This document shows positions 63,861 through 64,000 of a stretch of 64,000 nucleotides of DNA, in pieces. The position numbers and the translations under genes are program-made. The stretch comes from Inconstantimicrobium porci. GTDB taxonomy: Bacteria > Bacillota > Clostridia > Clostridiales > Clostridiaceae. Location of the stretch: assembly GCF_009696465.1 (NCBI RefSeq), contig NZ_VULX01000012.1, positions 23,709-87,708 of the forward strand. The letters run 5' to 3'. The notes under the pieces were generated by a model. It ran no database searches. It had not been told where the DNA came from and saw only the letters and a list, made by a program, of their open reading frames with translations. Each line of letters opens with the position of its first letter. The first letter of the stretch is position 1.

Positions 63861-63873
63861 AAGTATAAAAAAA

Positions 63874-63923
63874 GGGGCCGTCTCAGAATGATTGAAAAAT
63901 CATTCTGAGTATGGCTTATTTTT
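63874..63923 (+). terminator. Long hairpin with T-run, possible IS1182-type end
   Basis: CTCAGAATGATT pairs with AATCATTCTGAG around GAAA, extended by GGGGCC/GGCTT-type pairing, then T7. The layout GGGGCYGTC... matches the hairpin at 38015 beside the IS1182-type fragment, so this may be another such element whose body lies beyond the window. Confidence 0.6.
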
Positions 63924-64000
63924 TTGAATATTTTTATTCTATGCATTAATTTTTATGTAATTTATGGGTAAAAATATATTTTTAAACACAACAAATAAAA

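Noticed and set aside
1..64000. tRNA, rRNA, prophage or integron features
   Set aside because: No cloverleaf-like GTTCRAATC segments, rRNA blocks, integrase genes or phage modules were recognised on reading.
63874..64000. Start of another transposase gene at the right edge
   Set aside because: Only a terminal-like hairpin is visible; no coding frame begins before the window ends.

Overview
The window is low-GC, densely packed DNA of a Firmicute, most probably Clostridium or a close relative. This rests on AT-rich codon use, strong GGAGG ribosome binding sites, many intrinsic terminators, Clostridium-type families (DUF4317, M16C presequence-protease-like peptidase, BceAB and lantibiotic-immunity-type ABC modules), a GlcT-type antiterminator site and a Cys-rich exosporium-like spore protein. 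No rRNA, tRNA or CRISPR array was seen.

Layout. 1-2.3 kb: 3' end of a mannose-family PTS operon (IIC, IID, DUF956). 2.4-8 kb: small and membrane proteins, a MATE exporter with a candidate operator, a MYG1-family protein, DUF4317. 8.2-10.4 kb: guanine riboswitch, pbuX and xpt. 10.5-14.3 kb: M16C peptidase and DUF2225 protein. 14.3-19.5 kb: decayed glycosyltransferase, then a lantibiotic-immunity-like ABC transporter with its two-component system. 19.6-26.5 kb: lipoprotein, M3 oligoendopeptidase, and a pair of adenine-deaminase-family genes behind an unclassified structured leader. 26.5-28.2 kb: IS6-like element. 28.2-36 kb: a damaged ABC transporter, CPBP protease, a BceRS/BceAB-like module and a glycosyltransferase. 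36.2-40.2 kb: ptsG-like IICB under cre and RAT control, then a second IICB whose N-terminus is replaced by a transposase fragment, then an AraC remnant. 40.2-46.4 kb: dicarboxylate/amino-acid symporter with a regulated leader, PHP phosphatase, LacI regulator, M29 aminopeptidase. 46.4-49.6 kb: a decay zone with 50-bp dyad repeats, an IS21 remnant, a HAD phosphatase, and wreckage of a NiFe-hydrogenase locus (small subunit, hypE, hypD). 50-53.2 kb: sugar ABC importer behind three LacI-type operators. 53.3-56.9 kb: probable spore-surface cluster (DNRLRE/coiled-coil protein, Asp-box protein, Cys-rich exosporium-like protein with a sigma-K-like promoter). 57.3-59.6 kb: glycogen phosphorylase. 59.8-61.9 kb: wall-anchored phosphoesterase. 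62-63.9 kb: an apparently intact IS with 17-bp inverted ends and a 6-bp target duplication.

The themes are carbohydrate uptake and reserve use (two PTS types, sugar ABC importer, phosphorylase), purine salvage (guanine riboswitch, xpt, two deaminases), cell-envelope stress modules that share a promoter architecture, and active gene decay by indels, deletions and IS elements.

The most unusual observations are: a 23-nt exact repeat found three times exactly 14 nt after a terminator T-tract; the transposase-PTS chimera; the metal-ligand change in the first adenine-deaminase paralogue and its leader RNA; and the near-identical promoter/operators at 14.3 and 32.3 kb. All calls come from reading the sequence; no database search was run.
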